Of a stretch of 50,650 bases of DNA, positions 24,701 to 32,738 are shown piece after piece. This DNA is from Nitrospira sp. (GTDB lineage Bacteria > Nitrospirota > Nitrospiria > Nitrospirales > Nitrospiraceae). Location of the stretch: NCBI GenBank assembly GCA_024331085.1, contig JANDJG010000007.1, positions 1 to 50,650 of the forward strand. Direction: 5' to 3'. How positions within the stretch are numbered: the stretch's first letter is position 1; every line of letters begins with the position of its first letter. The position numbers were made by a program, and so were the translations under genes. The notes under the pieces were generated by a model. That model saw only the letters and a program-made list of their open reading frames with translations. It made no database searches and was not told the origin of the DNA.

Positions 24701-26131
24701 TCACCGTTGCGTGCCGCCGACCGTGATCTCGTCGACCTTGATGGTCGGAAGGCCGACCCCGACCGGTACCGACTGGCCGTCTTTTCCGCAGGTGCCGATG
24801 CCGTTGTCCAATTTCAAGTCGTGCCCGACCATCGACACTCTTTTGAGAATCTCGGGGCCGTTTCCGATCAACGTCGCCCCCTTGACCGGCCGAGTCACCT
24901 TTCCGTCTTCGATCAAATACGCTTCGCTGGCCGAGAACACGAACTTGCCGTTCGTGATATCCACCTGCCCCCCGCCGAACGACACCGCATAGAGTCCCCG
25001 TTTCACGGACCGGATGATATCCTGCGGATCGGATTCGCCCGCCAACATAAAGGTGTTCGTCATGCGGGGCAGCACCACGCTCTGATAACTTTCTCGCCGC
25101 CCGTTGCCCGTCAAGCCGATCCCCATCAGCCGGGCGTTGAGCTTGTCGGTCAGATAGCCGCGAAGAATGCCCTTTTCGATCAGGATCGTGCGGCCGGTCG
25201 GCGTTCCCTCGTCATCCATGTTCAACGATCCTCGCCGAAACGGCAGGGTGCCGTCGTCCACGATGGTGCAGACCTCGGAAGCCACTCGTTTGCCGATCAA
25301 GTTGGAAAACGCCGACGTCTTCTTGCGGTTGAAATCCGCCTCGAGACCGTGACCGATCGCTTCATGCAAGAGAATACCGGGCCACCCCCCGGCCAAGACG
25401 ACGGGCATCACGCCGGCGGGCGCTTCGACGGCGGAAAGATTGACGATCGCCTCGCGCGCGGCTTCCCGCGCGTATTCCAGATGACGGTTCCGGTCCCGAT
25501 AAAACTCAAATCCCACGCGCCCGCCTCCGCCGAAACTCCCGATCTGGCGATTGCCCCCCTCCTCGGCGATACAACTGATTTGCAGACGCGACAGCGGCTG
25601 AACATCCGCGACCAAGACGCCGTCCGACGTCGCCACCACCACCACCTTGTATTCCGTGTTAAACGACGCCATGACGTTTTTGATACGAGGATCGTACCGT
25701 CTGGCCTCCGCGTCGATCTCATTCAGCAAGGCGACTCGCTCGGACGTCGCCACTTCGGCCTTCGCCCGGTCGACCGGATACAAATCGTGCGCCGGCCGCC
25801 GATGGACGGGAACCGGGACCATCCGAGTTCCCTTGGGAGAGTCGGCGATATACCTGGCGGTATCCGCCGCGAGTTCCAAGTCCTTCTTCGTCAAATCGTC
25901 GGAGTAGGCAAACCCCGTTTTCTCGCCGGCGGTGGCCCTGACGCCGACTCCCTGCGAGATGCTCTTCGCAGCGCGTTTGACGATGCCTTCTTCCATCGAG
26001 ACCGACTCCGCAACTCTCGACTCAAAGTAGAGATCGGCATAGTCGACATCCCGCGTACTGAGCCGATCCAACACGTGCCGAGCGTCCGCTTCCGTCACGC
26101 CGAATGTCGCTAATTGAACCGGCTCCGTCAT
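24701..26131 (-). CDS. tldD: TldD metalloprotease, catalytic subunit
   Basis: A 476-residue catalytic partner of PmbA. The zinc site HEAIGHGLEAD has His256, Glu257 and His261 in the HExxxH arrangement typical of TldD. MEEGIVKRAAKSISQGVGVRA (cited in part) and NMDDEGTPTGRTILIEKG are conserved TldD blocks. The complex acts in the cytoplasm as a peptidase threading unfolded peptides. ATG 26131 is preceded by GGAAGGCGG; a TTG codon immediately upstream is not needed. A TTGCGA-18-TATACT promoter lies upstream on the same strand. The same window carries a candidate peptide-modifying HExxH protein, but at 13 kb distance. Confidence 0.95.
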   Translation of the reverse strand: MTEPVQLATFGVTEADARHVLDRLSTRDVDYADLYFESRVAESVSMEEGIVKRAAKSISQGVGVRATAGEKTGFAYSDDLTKKDLELAADTARYIADSPKGTRMVPVPVHRRPAHDLYPVDRAKAEVATSERVALLNEIDAEARRYDPRIKNVMASFNTEYKVVVVATSDGVLVADVQPLSRLQISCIAEEGGNRQIGSFGGGGRVGFEFYRDRNRHLEYAREAAREAIVNLSAVEAPAGVMPVVLAGGWPGILLHEAIGHGLEADFNRKKTSAFSNLIGKRVASEVCTIVDDGTLPFRRGSLNMDDEGTPTGRTILIEKGILRGYLTDKLNARLMGIGLTGNGRRESYQSVVLPRMTNTFMLAGESDPQDIIRSVKRGLYAVSFGGGQVDITNGKFVFSASEAYLIEDGKVTRPVKGATLIGNGPEILKRVSMVGHDLKLDNGIGTCGKDGQSVPVGVGLPTIKVDEITVGGTQR

Positions 26132-26227
26132 CAATGGACCGCCTTCCCCGGGTCGTCTTTTACGTTTGCGTTAACTAGGTTTTGCGCGCGTAATCTGCAG
26201 GGCAATCTGCGCAAGATGGACGCGCGG

Positions 26228-26257
26228 AGTATAACTTATTCATTTCCGTGGTCGCAA
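26228..26257 (-). promoter_or_regulatory. Promoter of tldD-pmbA
   Basis: Read on the minus strand: TTGCGA (26257-26252), 18-nt spacer, TATACT (26233-26228), about 96 nt before the tldD ATG. The 292-bp divergent gap between tldD and uppS contains this and the uppS promoter. Confidence 0.5.
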
Positions 26258-26307
26258 TGCGACGGATGGCGATTTGTAGGACTACTACCTAGATTCCGAG
26301 TTATTGT

Positions 26308-26336
26308 TTGACATTCCGCCCCCCCGCCAGTAGACT
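26308..26336 (+). promoter_or_regulatory. Promoter of the uppS-cdsA-dxr cluster
   Basis: A perfect TTGACA (26308-26313), 17-nt spacer, TAGACT (26331-26336). The leader of about 80 nt contains GGAGGAGC at 26395-26402, too far from ATG 26424 to serve it directly; a closer TAAGG is 7 nt away. Confidence 0.65.
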
Positions 26337-26423
26337 TCGGCTACCCTCCTGACGCAGAGTTGTAGCCGAGACACCATACAACCACAATTCATCTGGAGGA
26401 GCACCGGCAAGGTTTAAGGTTTC

Positions 26424-27209
26424 ATGAGACACCAGCCTGTAGTCAGCCTTGATCATCTCTCGGAGGGCGAGTTGGCGGCCAAATTGGATCCCGAGCTGCT
26501 GCCCAAACACGTTGCCGTCATCATGGACGGCAATGGGCGGTGGGCCGAACTGCGCGGCCTTCCCCGCATCGAAGGTCATCGCGAAGGCATCAACTCCGTC
26601 AGAGAAATGATCTCGCTCTGCTTGGAGCTCGGCATCCAGGCTCTGACGATCTACGCCTTTTCTCAAGAAAATTGGAACAGACCCAGCCAGGAAATCAATG
26701 CGCTCATGGGTCTTCTCGAACATTATCTCTCGACGGAACGAACGGGCCTGATCGAGCAACAGGTTCGATTTCGAGCCATCGGACGCCTTGAACTCCTCCC
26801 GCCGTCGGCACGGCATTGGGTCCGCAGAACCGAACAAGAAACCGCCCACCTGGACAAAATGACCCTGACGGTGGCCTTGAGTTACGGAGGTCGTTCGGAA
26901 ATCGTCGATGCCGTGAGAGGATTGCTGGCCGATGTGCAGGCCGGTGCCATCGAAGGCGAGCGGATCGATGAAACCTTGTTCCAACAGTACTTATACACGC
27001 ATCCGCTTCCCGATCCCGATCTTCTGATCCGGACGAGCGGGGAAACGCGAATCAGCAACTTTCTGCTCTGGCAGTTGGCCTATACGGAACTGTGCTTCAC
27101 CCCCACGTTGTGGCCGGATTTTCGCCGGCGCGAATTTTTGTTGGCGCTGTTGGAATATCAAAAACGGGAGCGCCGTTTCGGGCGAATCTTGAGCGCGATC
27201 TCCTCATAG
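26424..27209 (+). CDS. uppS: Isoprenyl transferase (undecaprenyl diphosphate synthase)
   Basis: A 261-residue cis-prenyltransferase that extends farnesyl diphosphate with isopentenyl diphosphate to C55, the lipid carrier for peptidoglycan and O-antigen. Signature MDGNGRWAELRGLPRIEGH holds the catalytic Asp and diphosphate-binding Arg residues. YAFSQENWNRP and the terminal RTSGETRISNFLLWQ are conserved. An N-terminal extension of ~20 residues precedes the core. It opens the uppS-cdsA-dxr-rseP-proS cluster, an arrangement widespread in bacteria. cdsA follows 9 bp after the stop. Confidence 0.97.
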   Translation: MRHQPVVSLDHLSEGELAAKLDPELLPKHVAVIMDGNGRWAELRGLPRIEGHREGINSVREMISLCLELGIQALTIYAFSQENWNRPSQEINALMGLLEHYLSTERTGLIEQQVRFRAIGRLELLPPSARHWVRRTEQETAHLDKMTLTVALSYGGRSEIVDAVRGLLADVQAGAIEGERIDETLFQQYLYTHPLPDPDLLIRTSGETRISNFLLWQLAYTELCFTPTLWPDFRRREFLLALLEYQKRERRFGRILSAISS

Positions 27210-27218
27210 TTCGAGTGG

Positions 27219-28103
27219 ATGCCGCCCCAACCGTTCACGGATACGCGTGAGTCCGCGCTTGTGATCACACCATCGATAGGCCCTCGACGGTTCGACCCCC
27301 GACGTCTTTATACCGCGGCCGCGCTGATCCCGCTCGTTTACGTTATCATCTCGTACCTCCCCCCCTGGGCCTTGACCCTGTTGTTGATGACGGGCGGTTG
27401 CCTCGCGCTGATCGAGCTGTACCGCATCACGCTCCCCTCGCCCCCCAACCACTGGCTGATCGCCGTCGGACTCTCTCTCTCCACCCTCGTCTTGGCCAAA
27501 CATCAATTATCCTTGCTTGCAACGGACCTCCTGACGATCGGGACATTGGCCGTTCCCGTCACGATGCTGCTGTCCTCAGGGTCTTTCCATCGTCGGCTGA
27601 AAGAGACGACCCTCATCGCCTTCGGAATCCTGTACGTGGGGTTCACCCTAAGTACCGTGGCATCGACGCGCTTGCTGCCCGACGGCGAGCGGCTTGTGAT
27701 CTTCCTCGCATTGGTCACCTGGGCCGGCGACACCGGCGCCTACTACGCCGGCACGCTCTTCGGCAAGCATCCGCTCGCGCCGTCGATCAGCCCGAAAAAA
27801 ACCGTCGAGGGCGCGATCGGCGGTCTGGCATTGGCCGAAAGCGCGGCCGTTCTGGCCCACGCGTGGTTTATGCCGGAATTATCGCTGTCCGACGCCATGG
27901 TGCTCGGCCTGCTCTTGACGGCCGCAGGCCTGTCCGGCGATCTTTGGGAATCATTCATCAAACGCCGAGCCGGGGTGAAAGACTCGGGCACCATTCTGCC
28001 CGGTCATGGCGGCATGTTGGATCGGCTCGATAGTCTCTTGTTCACCGCCCCCGCCTTCTACTACTATGTGACCTATTTTCGAGGCCTGTTACCATCTCCA
28101 TGA
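27219..28103 (+). CDS. cdsA: Phosphatidate cytidylyltransferase
   Basis: Integral membrane enzyme making CDP-diacylglycerol from phosphatidate and CTP, the branch point for phospholipid synthesis. The 294-residue chain has about eight hydrophobic segments, beginning at LYTAAALIPLVYVIISYL. The family signature near the C-terminus is complete: SGDLWESFIKRRAGVKDSG followed by LPGHGGMLDRLDS, with the Asp residues that bind metal. The N-terminus to about residue 25 is cytosolic and basic. It sits between uppS and dxr, with dxr 13 bp after its stop. Confidence 0.96.
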   Translation: MPPQPFTDTRESALVITPSIGPRRFDPRRLYTAAALIPLVYVIISYLPPWALTLLLMTGGCLALIELYRITLPSPPNHWLIAVGLSLSTLVLAKHQLSLLATDLLTIGTLAVPVTMLLSSGSFHRRLKETTLIAFGILYVGFTLSTVASTRLLPDGERLVIFLALVTWAGDTGAYYAGTLFGKHPLAPSISPKKTVEGAIGGLALAESAAVLAHAWFMPELSLSDAMVLGLLLTAAGLSGDLWESFIKRRAGVKDSGTILPGHGGMLDRLDSLLFTAPAFYYYVTYFRGLLPSP

Positions 28104-28116
28104 CCGAGGAGCAACC

Positions 28117-29277
28117 ATGAAGTCGATCATTATCCTGGGGTCAACCGGATCGATCGGGACGAATACGCTCGATATCGTGCAACGGTTCCCCGATGACTTT
28201 CGCGTCGTCGGACTGACGGCGGGCGGTAATATTGAGAAACTGGAAGCGCAGATCCGCGCCTTCAAGCCGCAAGCCGTGGCGGTATCCTCGGAAACGTCCG
28301 CCGCGCTCCTCCGGACGAGATGCGCGGAGCTTCCAGTGGATATCTTGGTCGGCGAAGCAGGCATCGCCCAGGTCGCCGCCATGCCGGGGGCCGAACTGGT
28401 GATTTCGGCCATCGTCGGCGCCGCCGGTCTTGTTCCCACCTTGGCGGCCATTCGCAGCGGCAAGCACATTGCGCTGGCCAATAAAGAACCGATGGTGATG
28501 GCCGGCAAACTGATGCAGACCGAAGCCCGCAAGCACGGCGTCAGGATTTTTCCGGTCGACAGCGAGCACAGCGCGATTTTCCAATCGCTCGAAGGTCATC
28601 GACTCCAAGACGTCCGTCGCCTCATTTTGACGGCCTCCGGCGGCGCCCTTTGGCCCTTGACGAAGGAGCAGTTATCGGATGTCACGCCCGAGCGCGCGCT
28701 GCAACATCCGAACTGGAAGATGGGCTCGAAAATTACGATCGACTCCGCGACGTTGATGAACAAAGGGCTCGAAGTCGTCGAGGCCCGCTGGCTGTTCGAC
28801 ATCCCCGAATCCCGCATCGACGTGTTGATCCACCGAGAAAGCATCATCCACTCCCTGGTCGAATATGAGGACCGATCCGTGATCGCTCAGTTGGGACTCC
28901 CGGACATGCGGACTCCCATCTCCTACGCGATGCGATACCCCGAACGCATGCCGCTCGACCTGCCTTCTCTGGACTTGACGGAAATCGGCAAATTGACGTT
29001 TTGCAAACCGGACCATGACCGGTTCCCCTGCCTCTCGCTCGGTTACGAGTCGCTGCGGATCGGCGGGACGATGCCGGCCGCCATGAACGCCGCCAATGAA
29101 GTGGCGGTCGAGGCGTTCCTCAACGGCGGCATCCGCTTTATCGAAATTCCCGAAGTGATCCGACACACGATGGACGCCCACACCCATCGGGATCTCGTCG
29201 ATCTTGAAGACGCCTTGGAAGCGGACCGCTGGGCGCGGGAAAAGGCCGGATCGCTGGTCCACGCCATGACACGCTGA
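28117..29277 (+). CDS. dxr: 1-deoxy-D-xylulose 5-phosphate reductoisomerase
   Basis: Second enzyme of the MEP isoprenoid pathway: NADPH-dependent rearrangement of DXP to MEP. The 386 residues match the family. NADPH-binding GSTGSIGTNTLDIV is at residues 8-21. Metal- and substrate-site blocks are DSEHSAIFQ (Asp149 region), GSKITIDSATLMNKGLEV and HRESIIHSLVE. GAGGAGC precedes ATG 28117. Its product feeds uppS and the hpn genes elsewhere in this window. Confidence 0.97.
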   Translation: MKSIIILGSTGSIGTNTLDIVQRFPDDFRVVGLTAGGNIEKLEAQIRAFKPQAVAVSSETSAALLRTRCAELPVDILVGEAGIAQVAAMPGAELVISAIVGAAGLVPTLAAIRSGKHIALANKEPMVMAGKLMQTEARKHGVRIFPVDSEHSAIFQSLEGHRLQDVRRLILTASGGALWPLTKEQLSDVTPERALQHPNWKMGSKITIDSATLMNKGLEVVEARWLFDIPESRIDVLIHRESIIHSLVEYEDRSVIAQLGLPDMRTPISYAMRYPERMPLDLPSLDLTEIGKLTFCKPDHDRFPCLSLGYESLRIGGTMPAAMNAANEVAVEAFLNGGIRFIEIPEVIRHTMDAHTHRDLVDLEDALEADRWAREKAGSLVHAMTR

Positions 29278-29288
29278 CGATGACTATT

Positions 29289-29316
29289 TTGAAATCGGCT
29301 CAATCGATGGTAGAGT
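29289..29316 (+). promoter_or_regulatory. Possible internal promoter for rseP
   Basis: TTGAAA (29289-29294), 16-nt spacer, TAGAGT (29311-29316), in the 77-bp dxr-rseP gap. It would allow separate expression of rseP and proS. Confidence 0.4.
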
Positions 29317-29354
29317 AACCCCGACGTCGATACTCCCGACAGCTCGAACGCTGG

Positions 29355-30755
29355 ATGCTCACAATGGTCTCCGCCATAACTTGGTCCCCCGACACCCTCT
29401 GGCTGCTGCTGCAAAAAGCGTGGTGGTTTCTTGTCGTTCTTGGCGTCCTGGTGGCGTTTCATGAGCTCGGTCACTTCCTCGCGGCCCGGTGGGTCGGCGT
29501 GAAGGTGCTCAAATTCTCGCTCGGCTTCGGTCCCAAATTATTCGGCCGCCAAGTCGGCGAGACGGAGTATCTGCTGTCCGCCATTCCGCTGGGCGGCTAC
29601 GTCAAATTGTTCGGAGAAGAGGAGACGGAAGCGACTACCGCCGAAGACCGCCGACGATCATTCGCCCACCAAAGCCTCGGGGGAAAGATCCTCATCGTGG
29701 CGGCCGGCCCCGGCTTCAATTTCATCCTGGCCTATTTGATCTTTGCCGGCTGGCTGGCGACGGGATCGCCTTTGTTCGTCCCCACGTTTCGAGATCTGAG
29801 CGCCGACATCGAGGCCCTCGTTCCCACGTCGCCGGCCGCGAAGGCGGGGATGGAGGTGGGCGACCGCGTCGTCAGGGTCAACGGAAAAGATATTTCGACC
29901 AAAAGCGAATTGCTGGACGCCGTCGCGAAAAGCAACGGCGAATCCCTCACGCTTGAAATCAGTCGAGACGGCCGGATGAAAACCCTGACCGTCGCACCGG
30001 TACCGGTTCCCGGAGCCGCGGCGGACGGGGAGGAATCGGTCTATACGATCGGCGTCGAAGAAATCCCTCCGCTCGTCACGGCCGTCATGCACGGATCGCC
30101 CGCCTCGGCGGCCGGATTCCAACCCGGCGATCGGGTCGCGACCATCGAAGGACAACCCATTTATACCTGGTCCCAGATGACCGCCCTGGTCAAGCAACAT
30201 CCGGACCGGCCGTTGCGCGTGGAGGTGCTCCGCAACGGGCAGCGGGTCTCGCTCACGGTCACGCCGTCGGTCGAAAAGGTAACGGTGGGCGGCCAGACCG
30301 TTGAAATCGGGAAAATCGGCATCTCCGGCCCTGGCCGATCGTTGATGCGATCCGACAATCTGTTTGAAGCCCTGTACCACGGCTTGGATGCGACGTGGGG
30401 CTGGACCGAGCTGACGACGGTCGGCCTGTACAAAATGGTCGTGGGGGACATTTCGAGCAAGAACATCGGGGGTCCCCTGACGATCGCCAACATTTCCGGC
30501 GAAGCCGCGTCGCAAGGCGCGTCCAGCGTCGTCTTCCTCATCGCCATTTTGAGCATCAACCTCGGCGTGCTGAACCTGTTGCCGATCCCGATTCTAGACG
30601 GAGGTCACCTGCTCTTCTTTCTGATCGAGGGCGTCCTCCGCAAGCCGCTGGGCGACCGTCAACGGGAGGTCGCGCAGCAGGTGGGACTGGTCCTGTTGGT
30701 CGGCGTCATGATCTTCGCGTTCTGGAACGATTTGGAACGGATCTTTGCCCGCTAA
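29355..30755 (+). CDS. rseP: RIP zinc metalloprotease RseP (site-2 protease)
   Basis: A 466-residue inner-membrane protease that cleaves anti-sigma factors inside the membrane during envelope stress. The zinc motif HELGH is at residues 36-40 in the first membrane helix. GFGPKLFGR and SAIPLGGYVKL follow as in the family. Two PDZ domains (about residues 150-225 and 235-310) bind unfolded C-termini; each has a core such as AAKAGMEVGDRVVRVNG or AAGFQPGDRVATIEG. The second metal ligand region NLLPIPILDGGHLLF is near residue 415. ATG 29364 is a possible alternative start. proS begins 6 bp after its stop. Confidence 0.96.
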   Translation: MLTMVSAITWSPDTLWLLLQKAWWFLVVLGVLVAFHELGHFLAARWVGVKVLKFSLGFGPKLFGRQVGETEYLLSAIPLGGYVKLFGEEETEATTAEDRRRSFAHQSLGGKILIVAAGPGFNFILAYLIFAGWLATGSPLFVPTFRDLSADIEALVPTSPAAKAGMEVGDRVVRVNGKDISTKSELLDAVAKSNGESLTLEISRDGRMKTLTVAPVPVPGAAADGEESVYTIGVEEIPPLVTAVMHGSPASAAGFQPGDRVATIEGQPIYTWSQMTALVKQHPDRPLRVEVLRNGQRVSLTVTPSVEKVTVGGQTVEIGKIGISGPGRSLMRSDNLFEALYHGLDATWGWTELTTVGLYKMVVGDISSKNIGGPLTIANISGEAASQGASSVVFLIAILSINLGVLNLLPIPILDGGHLLFFLIEGVLRKPLGDRQREVAQQVGLVLLVGVMIFAFWNDLERIFAR

Positions 30756-30761
30756 GTTCGC

Positions 30762-32495
30762 ATGAAAACCTCTCAACTCCTCATCCCCACCCTGCGGGAA
30801 GACCCCGGCGAAGCGGAAACCGTCAGTCACCGGCTGATGCTCCGGGCTGGGTTGATTCGCAAAACGGCCGCCGGCATTTACACGTACCTTCCCCTGGGGC
30901 TGCGGGTGATCCGAAAGATCGAAGGCATTATTCGCGAGGAGATGAATCGCGCGGGGGCGCAGGAATTGCTGATGCCCATCGCCTCTCCGGCCGAATTGTG
31001 GAAGGAGACCGGTCGCTGGGACCATTACGGCAAGGAATTGCTCCGTTTCAAAGATCGTCATGACCGAGATTTCTGCCTCGGCCCCACGCACGAAGAGGTC
31101 ATCACCGATCTATTCAGGCGCGAGGTGCGCTCGTACCGGCAACTGCCCCTCAACTTTTATCAAATCCAGACGAAATTTCGTGATGAGATACGCCCTCGTT
31201 TTGGGCTGATGCGAGGCCGGGAATTCATCATGAAAGACGCCTACAGCTTCGACGCCGACGAGGCAGGCGCGCGGGCGAGCTACCAAAAAATGTACGACGC
31301 CTACACCAGAATTTTTACCCGATGCGGCTTGACCTTTCGCGCGGTCGAGGCCGACACCGGATTGATCGGAGGAGACGTTTCGCATGAATTCATGGTCCTG
31401 GCCGCCACCGGCGAAGCGACCGTGGCCTACACCGAGGAAGGATCGTACGCGGCCAATCTCGAACGAGCGGAAATTTTGCCTCCTGCCGACGCCGATGACG
31501 CTCCGTTTCAACCGCTGACGGCCGTATCGACCCCCCAATGCAGAACAGTGGAAGAAGTCACGTCCTTCCTGCACGTTCTCCCGCGGCAACTGGTCAAGAC
31601 GCTTATTTACAAGGCGGAGAACGAGCCGGTCGCCGTCCTCATCCGAGGAGATCACGAACTGAACGAAGTGAAGCTGGCCCGTCTCTTGCGCGTGATGGAC
31701 GTTCAGTTGGCCGACCCCGAGACCGTCTCCCGCCTGACGAAAGCCCCCGTCGGCTTCGCCGGCCCCATCGGTCTCTCCAGTATCCGCATCTTGGCGGACC
31801 ACGCGGTCGCCGGCATGCGAAACGTCGTGGTCGGCGGGAACCGAGAGGACACGCACTACGTCAACGCCAACTTGGGTCGCGACTTCACGGTCGATCGCTT
31901 CGCCGACCTTCGGAACGCGCAGGCGGGCGACCCTTCGCCGCGCGGAGACGGTCCTTTGGTCCTGGCGAAGGGCATCGAAGTGGGCCAAGTCTTCCTCCTC
32001 GGAACAAAGTACAGCAAGAGCATGAACGCCACGATTCTCGACGATCAAGGCAAAGAGCGTTTTGCCGTCATGGGCTGCTACGGGATCGGCGTCGGCCGAA
32101 CCGCCGCGGCCGCCATTGAGCAGAACCACGACGAGAAAGGCATCATCTGGCCGTTTCCGATCGCTCCCTTTCACGTCCATCTGCTGCCGGTCACGCAATC
32201 GAGCAAAACGGCCGAAGCCACCGCCCGTCTCTACGAGATGTTGCAGGAGGGAGGGTTCGAAGTTCTTTGGGACGATCGAGACGAGCGCGCCGGCGTCAAG
32301 TTCAATGACGCCGACCTTATCGGAGCTCCTTTCCAAATCGTGGTCGGGGACAAGGGACTTGCCGACGGCGTCGTTGAAGTCAAAATCCGACGGACCGGAG
32401 CGAAATCGCGTGTCAGTCCATCGGATATTCTGGCTCATCTCGGCAAAGCCGCTCCGGACAAAGCTGCTCCCGAATCGACCCGGCCGCGCTCGTAA
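30762..32495 (+). CDS. proS: Prolyl-tRNA synthetase
   Basis: A 577-residue class II aminoacyl-tRNA synthetase of the bacterial type. Motif 1 is around KIEGIIREEMNRAGAQELLMP (cited in part), motif 2 is FRDEIRPRFGLMRGREF, and motif 3 is GIGVGRTAAAAIEQ. The insertion between motifs 2 and 3 (about residues 225-385) is the editing domain that clears Ala-tRNA(Pro). The C-terminal anticodon-binding domain (LLPVTQSSKTAEATARLYE onward) is complete and has a short basic tail ending TRPRS. It closes the envelope cluster; no separate promoter was seen. Confidence 0.97.
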   Translation: MKTSQLLIPTLREDPGEAETVSHRLMLRAGLIRKTAAGIYTYLPLGLRVIRKIEGIIREEMNRAGAQELLMPIASPAELWKETGRWDHYGKELLRFKDRHDRDFCLGPTHEEVITDLFRREVRSYRQLPLNFYQIQTKFRDEIRPRFGLMRGREFIMKDAYSFDADEAGARASYQKMYDAYTRIFTRCGLTFRAVEADTGLIGGDVSHEFMVLAATGEATVAYTEEGSYAANLERAEILPPADADDAPFQPLTAVSTPQCRTVEEVTSFLHVLPRQLVKTLIYKAENEPVAVLIRGDHELNEVKLARLLRVMDVQLADPETVSRLTKAPVGFAGPIGLSSIRILADHAVAGMRNVVVGGNREDTHYVNANLGRDFTVDRFADLRNAQAGDPSPRGDGPLVLAKGIEVGQVFLLGTKYSKSMNATILDDQGKERFAVMGCYGIGVGRTAAAAIEQNHDEKGIIWPFPIAPFHVHLLPVTQSSKTAEATARLYEMLQEGGFEVLWDDRDERAGVKFNDADLIGAPFQIVVGDKGLADGVVEVKIRRTGAKSRVSPSDILAHLGKAAPDKAAPESTRPRS

Positions 32496-32593
32496 ATCTT
32501 GCGCATCCATCTTACGATGGACGGATGCTTGCCGTTTCCCGCCTTCTTTCTCCGCCGCTCTATTGTGTGTGATTGAGTAAAATCCCCTTTTTC

Positions 32594-32621
32594 TTGCCTT
32601 CCTTGGCTCGTCCGCTAGACT
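32594..32621 (+). promoter_or_regulatory. Candidate promoter of the PilB-like ATPase gene
   Basis: TTGCCT (32594-32599), 16-nt spacer, TAGACT (32616-32621), leaving a leader of about 110 nt. The 243-bp gap 32496-32738 otherwise holds only a short imperfect repeat (GCATCC ... GGATGC) just after proS. Confidence 0.4.
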
Positions 32622-32738
32622 AAGTTTCGACTACTCGGCGAGGCAATCGCCTCAATACACACATCGGTCGTTTTTTCGCCAACCGTCTGCGTCACTTGCC
32701 GGGCAGGCGATCAATCGGTTCCGAGGAGCATCGCGGGA

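Noticed and set aside
26114..26311. 65-codon plus-strand ORF in the tldD-uppS gap
   Set aside because: Overlaps the tldD promoter region and tldD start in antisense; no ribosome-binding site.
32508..32540. Terminator after proS
   Set aside because: GCATCC...GGATGC and CCATC...GATGG compete as stems and no T-tract follows; not convincing.
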